Below are positions 1 through 8,623 of a stretch of DNA of 45,455 nucleotides, piece after piece. Source of the stretch: Spirochaetaceae bacterium. GTDB lineage: Bacteria; Spirochaetota; Spirochaetia; SZUA-6; Bin103. Each line of letters begins with the position of its first letter. Position 1 is the stretch's first letter. The translations under genes and the position numbers were made by a program. The DNA is taken from the NCBI GenBank assembly GCA_028820215.1, contig JAPPKD010000148.1, positions 1 through 45,455 of the forward strand, read 5' to 3'. The notes under the pieces were generated by a model. It had not been told where the DNA came from, ran no database searches, and saw nothing but the letters and a program-made list of their open reading frames with translations.

Positions 1-50
1 TTGCTCGGCGCACTCCGCACCTCCTGGCGAAAGCCCATGCCGGGCGCAGC

Positions 51-94
51 AAAAAAAGACGGCCAGACCGAAGCGTGGCTTCAGCCTGGCCGTC
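51..94 (-). terminator. Rho-independent terminator of the sugar ABC operon
   Basis: Read on the minus strand, a 17-bp stem (58-74 with 78-94, triloop 75-77, two mismatches) is followed directly by seven T residues (complement of 51-57). It lies 25 nt past the stop codon of the binding-protein gene, as expected for an intrinsic terminator. Positions 1-50 beyond it hold nothing I recognise. Confidence 0.92.
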
Positions 95-119
95 GGCATC
101 GCTCTTCCGGAAGCGAAGC

Positions 120-1814
120 TCAGAGCTTGATACCCGCCTGGTCCAGGTACCGGTTCATGGCGGTGTTGTAGATCTCCTCCAACTCCTCGGCGCCCAGGCG
201 CTCGATGCGGCTGATGAAGCGGTCCCAGTCACTGTCCATGTTGTTCTGGCCGTTGATGAAGCGGGCGATCTGCTCGTCGACGTAGGTGTGGAGCTGCTGC
301 TCCAACTGCGCCTTCTCATCCAGCTCGTCCGGGCTGAAGCCGAAGCTCGGTGCCGGCGGCACGTCCCAGGTGCCGGCCTCCCGCCACTCGTCCCAGATCC
401 TGAGGGTCGCGGCGCGGGCCGCCTTGCGGCCGTCCGGATCGGCGGGATCCCAGTAGTAGTTGGTCCAGTCCATGCCCCAGGTGTCGCTCGGGCCGCCCTG
501 CATCATGATCTGCGGTCCCTCGCCGATCATCTCGCCGCGCGTCTTGGAACGATCGGGGTCGTTCTCCTCGCACTCCACCTTCGGGTAGGCGCCGCTCCAG
601 CACAGCGTCCAGCGGCGGTGCCAGTCGTTGCCGGGGGTGTCGTCCCACTCCCACGCGTAGCCCTCGGGGCCGTAGCTGTTCAGCGTGGCGCCCTCGTCGC
701 TGTACATGAAGTCCAGGAGCGCCACCGCCGCGGCCACGTTGTCGCCGCGTGCGGACAGCAGCGCCTTGGGACCGGCGATGCCGCGCTGGCGGATCCAGAC
801 GTCCTCTCCGTTCACCTGAGGGGCGACCACGGGATAGGACGAGAAGCCGCAGAACTGATCGCCGCCTGTGCCCTGGGTGCAGTACCGCTCGGCCTGCGTC
901 GGCTCGATGCTGGAGGCCCAAGTGCCCCACCAGAACATGGTCTTGCCCTCGTCCCAGTCCAGGCGCCGCTGGTCCTTCTCCGCCATGGTCAGGTAGTCGG
1001 GGTGCAGGATGCCGGCTTCGTGCATGGCGCGCAGGAACTCGGTGGCGCGCTTGAAGCGCGGGTTCAGCGGCCCGAAGCGCCAGACGTTGTCCGGCTCCAT
1101 CTGCATGGCCGTGTCCGCCGCGAACTCGTCCTTGTACATGACGCGGGGCAACTGGCCGCTGTTGCGGATGCCGCGGTCGCCGCGCGTGTGCATGCCGGTG
1201 GTCGGACCGCCGAACATCGCGTCCCAGTGCGGCTTCATGGCCAGGATCGCCTCCTGGACCTGGTCGATGTCCGTGAACTGGTCCGGCACGCTCGGGTCGT
1301 AGCCGGCCGCCTCCATCAGGTCGCTGCGCAGCACGAACCCGGGCACCCGCGGCGCCAGGAAGCGCGTGTCCAGACGGTTGGCCAGGTATACGTGCCCGTC
1401 GGGCGCGAAGCGCTGGTAGTTGTCGATGTCCCACGCGGCGTACACGCGGTCCAGGTTGGGCATGTTGCCCGCATCGCGCTCGACGTCCAGGGCGACGAAC
1501 AGGCCCTGCGGCCCGTAGATGTTCGGGTCGTCCCCCATGGTGCCGAAGTACTGCATGACGTCCGGAAAATCCAGCGACGCCAGGGTCGTGCTCCACCAGG
1601 TGGACATGTCGCCCTGCTCGACGTGCATCGGCTGGATGGTCGTGCCGGTCGCCTCGCCCAGCCACTTCATGACCAAGGTCTCCGACGTGGCGTTCTTGTT
1701 GAACTCGTAGAACCCGGACCAGGTGATGACCGGCCCGTCGGCCGACACCGCGCCGGCGGTGGCCACCAGCAGCACGAGTGCCAAGGTGCTCAAACGGGAT
1801 AGCGATTGCCTCAT
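120..1814 (-). CDS. Extracellular solute-binding protein of a sugar ABC transporter (LipO-like)
   Basis: This is the periplasmic or surface ligand-binding subunit (564 aa) of the ABC importer encoded just upstream. The first 25 residues form a Sec signal peptide ending AVSADG; there is no lipobox cysteine, unlike Gram-positive LipO proteins. The body has the aromatic-rich pattern of large family-1 solute-binding proteins (WSGFYEFNKNA near the mature N terminus, NGQNNMDSDWDRF near the C terminus). The ATG at 1814 was chosen because an AAGGAGG site precedes it and the signal peptide begins there; the frame stays open further upstream but without protein character. It follows the YtcP-like permease by 119 nt containing two hairpins. 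The ligand is probably an oligosaccharide or uronate-type sugar by family, but cannot be read from sequence. Confidence 0.9.
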   Translation of the reverse strand: MRQSLSRLSTLALVLLVATAGAVSADGPVITWSGFYEFNKNATSETLVMKWLGEATGTTIQPMHVEQGDMSTWWSTTLASLDFPDVMQYFGTMGDDPNIYGPQGLFVALDVERDAGNMPNLDRVYAAWDIDNYQRFAPDGHVYLANRLDTRFLAPRVPGFVLRSDLMEAAGYDPSVPDQFTDIDQVQEAILAMKPHWDAMFGGPTTGMHTRGDRGIRNSGQLPRVMYKDEFAADTAMQMEPDNVWRFGPLNPRFKRATEFLRAMHEAGILHPDYLTMAEKDQRRLDWDEGKTMFWWGTWASSIEPTQAERYCTQGTGGDQFCGFSSYPVVAPQVNGEDVWIRQRGIAGPKALLSARGDNVAAAVALLDFMYSDEGATLNSYGPEGYAWEWDDTPGNDWHRRWTLCWSGAYPKVECEENDPDRSKTRGEMIGEGPQIMMQGGPSDTWGMDWTNYYWDPADPDGRKAARAATLRIWDEWREAGTWDVPPAPSFGFSPDELDEKAQLEQQLHTYVDEQIARFINGQNNMDSDWDRFISRIERLGAEELEEIYNTAMNRYLDQAGIKL

Positions 1815-1841
1815 GCAACGCCTCCTTCTCAGGTATTGCCG

Positions 1842-1895
1842 GCGCGCCGCGGCGCGCGGCTCGTGCCGATCAGTATGCGCCCGCGTGGCGGGCGC
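1842..1895. repeat. Two GC-rich hairpins between permease and binding-protein genes
   Basis: 1842-1857 is a perfect 16-bp palindrome (GCGCGCCG then CGGCGCGC). 1877-1895 is an 8-bp perfect stem (GCGCCCGC / GCGGGCGC) with a GTG triloop. Neither is followed by a T run. Inside an operon such hairpins often protect or partly terminate mRNA so that the binding protein is made in excess; that role is inference. Confidence 0.55.
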
Positions 1896-1933
1896 CGCAA
1901 CGCCCCGATGAGCGGTGCCGGCGGACTCCAGGC

Positions 1934-2884
1934 TCAGCCCTTGACGGAGCCGAGGGTGATCCCTCTCACGAAGTAGCGCTGCGCGAACGGGTAGACGAAC
2001 AGGATCGGAATCACCGTGATCAGCGTGAACGCCATCTGCGTGGCCTTCAGGTAGCCGCCCTGCCACACTTCCTGCGCCGCGTCGTACTGCCCCTCGACCT
2101 CGTACGCGGTGAGCAGCTCCGGCCCCGCATCCGGGCTGCCCACGCTGGACCCGCCGAAGCCGCCGACCACCGCCACCTCACGCAGGAACAGGGTGAGCGG
2201 GTACTTGTTCCGGTCGCTCAGGTAGATCAGCGCGCTGAAGAACGAGTTCCACATGGTCACCGCCGCGAACAGCCCGATCGTCGCCAGCATGGGCTTGATC
2301 AGCGGCAGCACGATCCTGAAGAACACCAGGAAGTCGCCGCCGCCGTCGACGTACACCGACTCCAGCAGCTCCTCGCTGACGTTGGTGTGGATGTAGACGC
2401 GGAACAGGATCACGTAGTACGCGCTGACCGCCGACGGCAGCACGATCGCCCAGAGCGTGTTCAGCATGCCGAGCTCCCTGATCCACAGGAAGTTCGGGAT
2501 CAACCCGCCGCCGAAGAACATCGACACCAGCAGCACGGTGCCGATGAAGCCCCGGAACGCCAGCCTGCGCTGCGCGAGCGCGAAGCCGGCCATCCCGCAC
2601 AGGATGACCGTCAGCACCGTGTTCAGCACGGTGTAGAGGATGGAGTTGTAGTAGGCGCGGCCGATGAAAGGGTTGTACTGGAACAGGTAGGTATAGATCT
2701 CCAGGCTGAAGTCGACCGGAATGAGAGTCACCTTGCCGAAGCCGACGGCGAAGAAGTCGCTGGTCGAGATCGCGGCCATGTATACGAACGGGTAGAGGGC
2801 CGACACGGCGATCGCGAAGATCAGGATGACGTTGCCGACGTCGAACAGCCGCGACCCGAACGACTGGCGATAGACGCGGGTCAT
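1934..2884 (-). CDS. Sugar ABC transporter permease, YtcP/LplC type
   Basis: Inner-membrane permease of 316 aa with about six hydrophobic helices. The MetI-type EAA loop that contacts the ATPase reads ESVYVDGGGDFLVFFRIVLP. The protein starts at the ATG at 2884 (MTRVYRQSFGSRLFD), immediately after the stop of the LplB-like permease at 2887, so the two are translationally linked. An unusual loop (about residues 225-265, glycine-rich, GGFGGSSVGSPDAG) separates the EAA region from the final helix and is typical of this subfamily. It pairs with the LplB-like subunit to form the channel. No ATPase gene is present here; such systems commonly share an MsmK-like ATPase encoded elsewhere. Confidence 0.92.
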   Translation of the reverse strand: MTRVYRQSFGSRLFDVGNVILIFAIAVSALYPFVYMAAISTSDFFAVGFGKVTLIPVDFSLEIYTYLFQYNPFIGRAYYNSILYTVLNTVLTVILCGMAGFALAQRRLAFRGFIGTVLLVSMFFGGGLIPNFLWIRELGMLNTLWAIVLPSAVSAYYVILFRVYIHTNVSEELLESVYVDGGGDFLVFFRIVLPLIKPMLATIGLFAAVTMWNSFFSALIYLSDRNKYPLTLFLREVAVVGGFGGSSVGSPDAGPELLTAYEVEGQYDAAQEVWQGGYLKATQMAFTLITVIPILFVYPFAQRYFVRGITLGSVKG

Positions 2885-2886
2885 CA

Positions 2887-3891
2887 CTACCAGAGCCCCT
2901 GCCCGCGCACCCTGCGGACGATCCGGTGCGTGGCGTAGACGATCGAGAAGGAGACGATGGAGTTGAGCAGCCCCACGGCGGTCGCGTATCCGTACTGGCC
3001 GTTCTGGATGCCGCGGCGGTAGACGTAGGTCTGGATGATGTCCGACGTCTCGTAGGTCGCCGGGTTCTGGATCAGCAACGCCTTCTCGAAGCCGACGTCG
3101 ATCAGCGTCCGCATGTTCAGGATCAGAAGCACCAGGATCGTCGGCAGGATGGAGGGCAGGGTCACGCGCCAGATCTTCTGGAAGCGTCCGGCGCCGTCGA
3201 TGTCGGCGGACTCGTACAGCTCCGGGTTGATGCCGGTCATCGCCGCCAGGTACAGGATCGAGCCCCAGCCCAGGTTCTGCCAGATGCCGGAGATGATGTA
3301 CATCGGCCGGAACGCGCGCGGATCGGCCAGGATGACCGGCGCTTCGCCGGTCATGTCGGCGATGATCCGCGTGACCAGTCCTTCGAAATTGACGAACTGG
3401 AACATCAGGCCGACGATCACCACCTGCGACACGAAGTGCGGGAGGTAGGTCAGCGACTGCATCCAGCTCTTGAACTTGGCGTTCGCCAGCTCGTTGAGCA
3501 GGATCGCGAAGATGATCGGCGCCGGAAACCCGTAGACGAGTTGCTGGAGTCCGAGCAGCACGGTGTTGCGGAGCAGCCTGAGGGTGTTCGGGTCGGTGAG
3601 GAAATCCTCGAAGTACCTGAACCCTACCCAGTTGGCGCCGAAGAAGCCCTCGATCGGGCTGAACCGCCGGAAGGCGAACGTGAGGCCCCAGATCGGTATG
3701 TAGTGGAAGACCACCAGCCACACTAGGGCGATCGCGATCATGACGTGCCGCGCGGGAAAGCGGCGGATCACGTCGATGTTCCCGGCGAACCGGGACCCGA
3801 GCGTGCGCGGCTCGGCCCTGCGCTCCCGCAGCGACGACTCGACCTGGGTGTCGGCCGTTACGCCTGCGGGAGCGGTGGAAACGTCAGACAC
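2887..3891 (-). CDS. Sugar ABC transporter permease, LplB type
   Basis: Inner-membrane permease of 334 aa, the partner of the following YtcP-like protein. After a 45-residue polar N-terminal tail come about six membrane helices; the EAA loop is ESADIDGAGRFQKIWRVTLP, close to the family consensus. The start is a GTG at 3891 with a GGAG sequence 10-13 nt upstream. This is the first gene of the three-gene operon, divergent from VapBC across 226 nt. In that gap a stem GGCTGGCG / CGCCAGCC (3993-4000 with 4018-4025) lies upstream of the operon and might be a regulatory site; I found no convincing promoter for this gene. Confidence 0.92.
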   Translation of the reverse strand: MSDVSTAPAGVTADTQVESSLRERRAEPRTLGSRFAGNIDVIRRFPARHVMIAIALVWLVVFHYIPIWGLTFAFRRFSPIEGFFGANWVGFRYFEDFLTDPNTLRLLRNTVLLGLQQLVYGFPAPIIFAILLNELANAKFKSWMQSLTYLPHFVSQVVIVGLMFQFVNFEGLVTRIIADMTGEAPVILADPRAFRPMYIISGIWQNLGWGSILYLAAMTGINPELYESADIDGAGRFQKIWRVTLPSILPTILVLLILNMRTLIDVGFEKALLIQNPATYETSDIIQTYVYRRGIQNGQYGYATAVGLLNSIVSFSIVYATHRIVRRVRGQGLW

Positions 3892-4082
3892 TGCCCGTGT
3901 CTCCGCCCACGCTTACGCCTGCAGACTCGGATCCGGCACATACTGTCCCGGTCGCGACGATGGAGAGGTCAGCCATTCACTCCATCCTTGGCGGCTGGCG
4001 AGAGCCTCGAAGGGATACGCCAGCCTGCCACCGCGCCCGTGAGGTGTCAACATGCAGGCGCAGGCCTTGGCGGCAGAAACGC

Positions 4083-4117
4083 TTGACGCCGATACACAGA
4101 CTCTACACACTCTACGC
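4083..4117 (+). promoter_or_regulatory. Possible vapBC promoter with direct repeats
   Basis: TTGACG (4083-4088, five of six matches to a -35) is followed 17 nt later by CACACT (4106-4111, a poor -10) ending 6 nt before the ATG. Two direct repeats ACTCTAC (4100-4106 and 4109-4115) cover the same stretch and could be antitoxin-binding half-sites. The spacing matches better leaderless promoters at other toxin-antitoxin loci in the window, but the weak -10 keeps confidence low. Confidence 0.4.
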
Positions 4118-4366
4118 ATGGCGACCCGGACGGTGTCCGTGACGACCGAGGCCTACGACAAGCTCCGGCGCGCCCGCAGATACCCGACCGAGTCGTTCAC
4201 GCAGGTGATCCTGCGGGCGACGTGGCCGGAGGACACGATCACGGCGGCGGAGCTCCTCGACCGGCTCGATCGCATCCCGGAACCGTTCACGGCCGATGGG
4301 CTCGATGCGATCGAGCGGGCCAAGGCGGAGCAGCCCGAGCCGGAGGACAAGTGGACCGGTCCCTGA
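4118..4366 (+). CDS. vapB: VapB-family antitoxin
   Basis: Antitoxin of a type II module, 82 aa, neutralising the PIN RNase encoded next and expected to repress their shared promoter. The N terminus, RTVSVTTEAYDKLRRARRY then ESFTQVI, is the DNA-binding signature of the VapB group often written as the UPF0330/DUF217 family. The acidic C terminus (PEPEDKWTGP) would bind the toxin. I start it at the ATG at 4118 because the family motif begins there; an upstream in-frame ATG at 4052 would add 22 non-conserved residues. It overlaps vapC by 16 nt, so translation is coupled. Confidence 0.85.
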   Translation: MATRTVSVTTEAYDKLRRARRYPTESFTQVILRATWPEDTITAAELLDRLDRIPEPFTADGLDAIERAKAEQPEPEDKWTGP

Positions 4367-4749
4367 TCCTGGAAACGACCTTCCTGATCGACCTGGAGCG
4401 CGAGCGCTCGAAGCGGCGGACGGGCTCCACGCGGGACTTCCTCGAGCGTCATGGCCACTGTCGCCTGTTCGTCACCGACGTGATCGCCGGCGAGCTCGCC
4501 GCCGGCGTCTCGCTTGGCAAGCGCGAGGAGTGGGAGGAGTTCATCAGGCCCTTCCGCATCCTGCCCCTCACCCGCGACGTGTGCTGGGAATTCGGAGTCA
4601 CGTATCGCTATCTGCAGGAGCAGGGCCGGCTGATCGGCGGCAACGACCTGTGGATCGGCGCTGCCGGACTGGCCTACGGGATGCCGGTCGTCACGCGCAA
4701 CGCCGAGCACTTCGGGCGCATACCCAGGCTGGAGGTGGTCTCCTACTGA
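4351..4749 (+). CDS. vapC: VapC-type PIN-domain ribonuclease toxin
   Basis: Toxin of 132 aa. PIN domains cut RNA using Mg2+ held by conserved acidic residues: the LETTFLIDLER segment at the N terminus, the Glu in VIAGEL, the Asp in GGNDLWIGA, and the TRNAEHFGRI segment near the end are all present, so it looks active. It starts at a GTG at 4351 inside the antitoxin gene, with GGAGG four bases upstream. Its last 7 nt overlap the 3' end of the convergent unknown gene. The arrangement antitoxin first, toxin second, is the usual VapBC order. Confidence 0.88.
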   Translation: MDRSLILETTFLIDLERERSKRRTGSTRDFLERHGHCRLFVTDVIAGELAAGVSLGKREEWEEFIRPFRILPLTRDVCWEFGVTYRYLQEQGRLIGGNDLWIGAAGLAYGMPVVTRNAEHFGRIPRLEVVSY

Positions 4750-5639
4750 CCGGTCAGATCGGCTTCGAATTCCGCCCACAGCTCGCGCAGCGCGTCCACC
4801 TCGCAGCCTTCCGGCAGGGGCGTGACGTGGTGTCGGACGCGGGTCGTGTAGCTGCTGCCGGCCGCGAACGCGAGCGAGCCCGGCCAGGTGACGTAGTCCA
4901 TGGCCGGCCCGCCGGCGCCCATGCACACCGCGGCGGTGGTCGTTGGCTCGAACAGGATGACGTGCCGCTCTCCGCCCGGTGCGGGGTGCGACACCAGCGC
5001 CGGCTGCGCCCATGATCCGCCGACACGGCCGTCGCCGCGCGGGCAGTGCGGGACCCTGCCGAGTTCCCGAAACGGGCTGTCCGGCGCCACGATCAGCCGG
5101 TCGATGTGGTAGCCGCCGATGTCCAGGAAGTTGACGAGCGCTCCGGAGGCGTCCCAGAACCGGCAGCCGATCGCGGTCTCCCGCGTCAGCTTCCTTCCAG
5201 CCGGCCGGTTGAGGCTGGTGTAGCAGGCGAAGAACTGCCCGTACTCGCCCAGCTCCGTCCCCGTCTCGTTGGTGACCGTGATCGCGCAGTCGTAGCCGAG
5301 CCGCGGCGGCTCCTGCACGGTCGGGACGCTCCACTCGTGGCGGGTGCGCACGCCGTCGCACCGGTACTCGCTCCACACGCGCGCCACATTGCGGAGCTCC
5401 TCCCCGCCGCACACCGCCGGGACCATGCGCGGCCGCATCTCCGTCGATCCGTCGTAGCCGGCCCACCACTGCCACTCGCGGCAGTCCCAGGTCGGGGTTT
5501 CGGGCTCGACCGCGTCGGTGCCGTCGGCCAGCACGAAGCGGTAGACGCCCAGGTGGCGCTTGCCGGCGCCGTCGATGACCACCTCGGCGCGGTGAGCGCC
5601 GGCGCCGTCGCTGACGTCGATGTGGAAGCGTTGGATCAT
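4743..5639 (-). CDS. Protein of unknown function, 298 aa
   Basis: I do not recognise a family. The protein is soluble, without signal peptide or membrane helices, and rich in Trp, Tyr, Gly and short strand-like stretches (TPTWDCREWQWWAGYD near residue 50, DYVTWPGSLAF near residue 255). This looks like an all-beta fold, perhaps a carbohydrate-binding or galactose-mutarotase-like sandwich. Codon use fits the neighbours and the frame is intact, so it is real. It starts at ATG 5639 with no visible Shine-Dalgarno site and converges on vapC with a 7-nt overlap. It lies between a sugar transporter and a protease and may belong to sugar metabolism; that is a guess from context. Confidence 0.7.
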   Translation of the reverse strand: MIQRFHIDVSDGAGAHRAEVVIDGAGKRHLGVYRFVLADGTDAVEPETPTWDCREWQWWAGYDGSTEMRPRMVPAVCGGEELRNVARVWSEYRCDGVRTRHEWSVPTVQEPPRLGYDCAITVTNETGTELGEYGQFFACYTSLNRPAGRKLTRETAIGCRFWDASGALVNFLDIGGYHIDRLIVAPDSPFRELGRVPHCPRGDGRVGGSWAQPALVSHPAPGGERHVILFEPTTTAAVCMGAGGPAMDYVTWPGSLAFAAGSSYTTRVRHHVTPLPEGCEVDALRELWAEFEADLTGQ

Positions 5640-5711
5640 GGTGCGCTCAGCATGCCACGCACTCCGGAGGCGATCACCCGGCGGCCGCGGCTCGATGGCT
5701 TGACGAAATCC

Positions 5712-5740
5712 TCGACGATCCGCATGGGGAGTGGTACTTT
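5712..5740 (+). promoter_or_regulatory. Weak candidate promoter of the M16 protease
   Basis: TCGACG (5712-5717) and TACTTT (5735-5740) are spaced 17 nt apart, and the latter ends 9 nt before the ATG. Matches are four and three of six. The gene has no good Shine-Dalgarno site, so a leaderless or near-leaderless transcript is possible. Low confidence. Confidence 0.3.
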
Positions 5741-5749
5741 CCGTCCAAG

Positions 5750-8623
5750 ATGAAGACCAGACTGCTCCGCCTTCACCGGTGGCGCCGGACGGCGGTCACG
5801 ATCGCCGCGGTCGCCGCCCTTGCCACGCTGCTGCCGGCGGCGTGGGCACAGAACCCGCAGGACGAGATCCCGTTCGACCCGGAGGTGCGCCGGGGCACGC
5901 TGGGCAACGGCCTGACCTACTACATCAAGGTCAACCCGGAGCCGCCCGAGCGCATCCAGCTCCGGTTGGGGGTCAACGCAGGCTCCGTGCTGGAGCAGGA
6001 GTCCGAGCGCGGCCTGGCCCACTACCTGGAGCACATGGCCTTCAACGGCACCGCCTCGTTCGCCGGCAACGAGATCATCGAATACCTGGAGTCGATCGGC
6101 TCCGCCTTCGGACCCGACATCAACGGCTACACGAGCTTCGATGAAACCGTCTACATCCTGGAGCTCCCCACCGATCCGGAGGTGATCGCGCAGGGCTTCG
6201 ACATCCTGAGCGAATGGGCCTACGCCATCACCCTGGATCCGGACGAGGTCGAGCGCGAGCGCGGCGTGGTGCTGGAGGAGTGGCGGCTCGGCCGCGGCGC
6301 CGACCAGCGCATCCGCGACCAGCAGTTTCCGGTGCTGTTCGGCGACTCCCAGTACTCGGTGCGGCTGCCGATCGGCCTGCTGGAAGTGATCGAGACCGCG
6401 TCGGCCGACGACCTGCGCGCTTTCTACGAGCGCTGGTACCGGCCCGACCTGATGGCCGTGGTCGCGGTGGGCGATCTGGACCTCGACGAGATGGAAGCCC
6501 TGATCCGCGAGCACTTCGCGGCGCCGCCGGAGGGTGCGGCCGACTTCCCGCGCGCCTACCCGCCGGATCCGCCGACCGACCGCACGCAGTTTCCCGTTCC
6601 CCCGCACCCGGACCTGCGGGTGAACGTGTCGACCGATCCCGAGGTGAACCTCACCACGCTGTGGCTCTACCACAAGGTGCCGGCGCAGGTCGGCCACGAC
6701 CGCGCCGCCTACCGGCGCCTGCTGGTCGATCGGCTGTTCGGCGGCATGATCAACGCCCGGCTGTACGAACGCAGCCGGGAGGCCGATCCTCCGTTCCTGG
6801 CCGCCGGCAGCGGCAGGTCCCTGTTGGTGGGAGATGCCGCTACCCTGTACATGGCCGCCTACGTGGACAAGGACCGCATCGCGCGCGGGCTGGACACGCT
6901 GCTCGAGGAGATGCAGCGCACCGCCCAGCACGGGTTCACGTCCACCGAGCTGGAGCGTGAGAAGGCCACCATGCTGCGCGCCATCGAGAGCGCGTGGCAC
7001 GAAAAGGACCAGCGGCCTTCGCAGCGTCTGGCGGAGGAGTACCTGCGCCACTTCCTGGACGGCGAGCCGGTCCCGGGGGTCGACGCGGAGTACGTCCTGT
7101 ATAACGAGATGCTGCCGGAGATCACCGTGGAGGAGGTGAACCGGATCGCCGAGCCGTGGCGCGGGATCCACAACGCGGTGGTTCTGCTGTCGGGTCCGGA
7201 GGGCATACCGGCGGGGCCGGAGACCGAAGCCGAGCTGATCGCGAAGGTCACCGCCGCCCCGTCCCTGGAGGTCGCGGCCTATGCCGACGAAACCAGCGAC
7301 GAGCCGCTGCTGGCCGAGATCCCGGAGCCGGGCGCCATCGTCGCCGAGGAGGCCATCGGCGCCGTGGACGCCGTGCGCTGGACCCTCTCCAACGGCGTCA
7401 CCGTCATCGCCAAGCAGACGGATTTCCGGGACGACGAGGTCCTGCTGTCCGCGACCAGCCCCGGCGGCACCTCGCTGGTGGAGGACGCCGACTACGTGGC
7501 CGCCGTCACCGCGGACAATCTGGTGAGCGGCTCCGGCGTCGGCGCGCATGACGTGGTCGCGCTGGAGAAGCTGCTGGCCGGCAACACCGCCTCGCTGTCC
7601 CCCTACATCGGCGGGCTGTTCGAGGGATTCACCGGCGACTCCTCCCCGGACGACCTGGAGACGCTGTTCCAGCTCGTCACCCTGTACGCGACCGCCCCTC
7701 GCATGGACGCCGACTACTTCGAGAGCTACTCGTCCAACCTGAAGAGCCAGGCCGAGAACCGGCTGTCGCAGCCGGACGCGGTGTTCTCCGACACCTACCG
7801 CAGCGCGATCAGCCAGGACCACTTCCGCACCCGGCCGTTCACGGTGGAGTGGGTGGAGGAGCTCAACCTGGAGCGTTCCACCGCCATCTATCACGACCGG
7901 TTCGCCGATCTCGGCGACTTCACCTTCATCGTCGTCGGCGCGTTCGAGTGGGACACGCTGCGCTCGCTGACCGCCACCTACCTGGCCACGCTGCCGGCGG
8001 CCGGCCGGGTCGAGACCTGGCGCGACGTGGGCATCGACCCGCCGCCCGCGATAGAGGAACGCATCGTCCGGCAGGGAATCGACGAGCGCTCGATCACCCG
8101 CGTCGCCTTCGCCGGCGACATGGACTGGAGCCGCGAGGCGTCCCTGGAGCTGTCGGCCCTCGGCGAGATGCTGCAGATCCGCCTGCGCGAACGTGTCCGC
8201 GAGGAGTTGGGGGGCACCTACTCGATCGGCATCGGCGCTTCGGCATCGGCTCTGCCCGATCCCGAGTACCAGGTCACGGTCTGGTTCTCCAGCGACCCGG
8301 AACGCGCCGACGAGTTGTTCGAGGAGGTGCTGATCGGCGTCGACTGGGCATTGGACGGCGCCGAGCAGAGCTATCTGGACAAGGCGAAGGAGATCCTGCG
8401 CTCGAGTCGTGAGGAGCAGCTCCGGCGCAACGGCTTCTGGCTGGGTCAGATCCGGGGAGCCGTGCAGCGCGGCGAGCCGTTCCAGGCGATCGCCGGCTTC
8501 GACGAGCGCCTGGACGCGCTGACCCTGGAGCAGGTGGCGGAGGCGGCCCGCCGCTACCTCAGCCGCGACCGCTACGTCCGGGTCGTGCTGCTGCCGGAAG
8601 AGTCGGAGAGCGGTTCGGAGTAG
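5750..8623 (+). CDS. Secreted M16 (pitrilysin/PqqL-type) zinc metalloprotease
   Basis: Zinc peptidase of 957 aa for peptides or small proteins, exported to the periplasm. Residues 1-34 are a Sec signal peptide ending AAWAQ. The first M16 domain carries the inverted zinc motif HYLEH (His91, Glu94, His95), and a third ligand is expected among the glutamates of ERERGVVLEEW (about 168-178). Three further M16 lobes follow; the lobe starting LSNGVTVIAKQ (about residue 545) has no HxxEH, as in the usual inactive C-terminal half. Length matches E. coli PqqL (about 930). It stands alone on the plus strand and overlaps the 3' end of the peptidase E-like gene by 52 nt, tail to tail. The substrate cannot be read from sequence. 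Confidence 0.93.
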   Translation: MKTRLLRLHRWRRTAVTIAAVAALATLLPAAWAQNPQDEIPFDPEVRRGTLGNGLTYYIKVNPEPPERIQLRLGVNAGSVLEQESERGLAHYLEHMAFNGTASFAGNEIIEYLESIGSAFGPDINGYTSFDETVYILELPTDPEVIAQGFDILSEWAYAITLDPDEVERERGVVLEEWRLGRGADQRIRDQQFPVLFGDSQYSVRLPIGLLEVIETASADDLRAFYERWYRPDLMAVVAVGDLDLDEMEALIREHFAAPPEGAADFPRAYPPDPPTDRTQFPVPPHPDLRVNVSTDPEVNLTTLWLYHKVPAQVGHDRAAYRRLLVDRLFGGMINARLYERSREADPPFLAAGSGRSLLVGDAATLYMAAYVDKDRIARGLDTLLEEMQRTAQHGFTSTELEREKATMLRAIESAWHEKDQRPSQRLAEEYLRHFLDGEPVPGVDAEYVLYNEMLPEITVEEVNRIAEPWRGIHNAVVLLSGPEGIPAGPETEAELIAKVTAAPSLEVAAYADETSDEPLLAEIPEPGAIVAEEAIGAVDAVRWTLSNGVTVIAKQTDFRDDEVLLSATSPGGTSLVEDADYVAAVTADNLVSGSGVGAHDVVALEKLLAGNTASLSPYIGGLFEGFTGDSSPDDLETLFQLVTLYATAPRMDADYFESYSSNLKSQAENRLSQPDAVFSDTYRSAISQDHFRTRPFTVEWVEELNLERSTAIYHDRFADLGDFTFIVVGAFEWDTLRSLTATYLATLPAAGRVETWRDVGIDPPPAIEERIVRQGIDERSITRVAFAGDMDWSREASLELSALGEMLQIRLRERVREELGGTYSIGIGASASALPDPEYQVTVWFSSDPERADELFEEVLIGVDWALDGAEQSYLDKAKEILRSSREEQLRRNGFWLGQIRGAVQRGEPFQAIAGFDERLDALTLEQVAEAARRYLSRDRYVRVVLLPEESESGSE

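Noticed and set aside
4022..4050. Perfect TTGACA on the minus strand (complement of 4045-4050) upstream of the sugar ABC operon
   Set aside because: At 17 nt the would-be -10 is CAGGCT, and no better hexamer lies at 16-18 nt.
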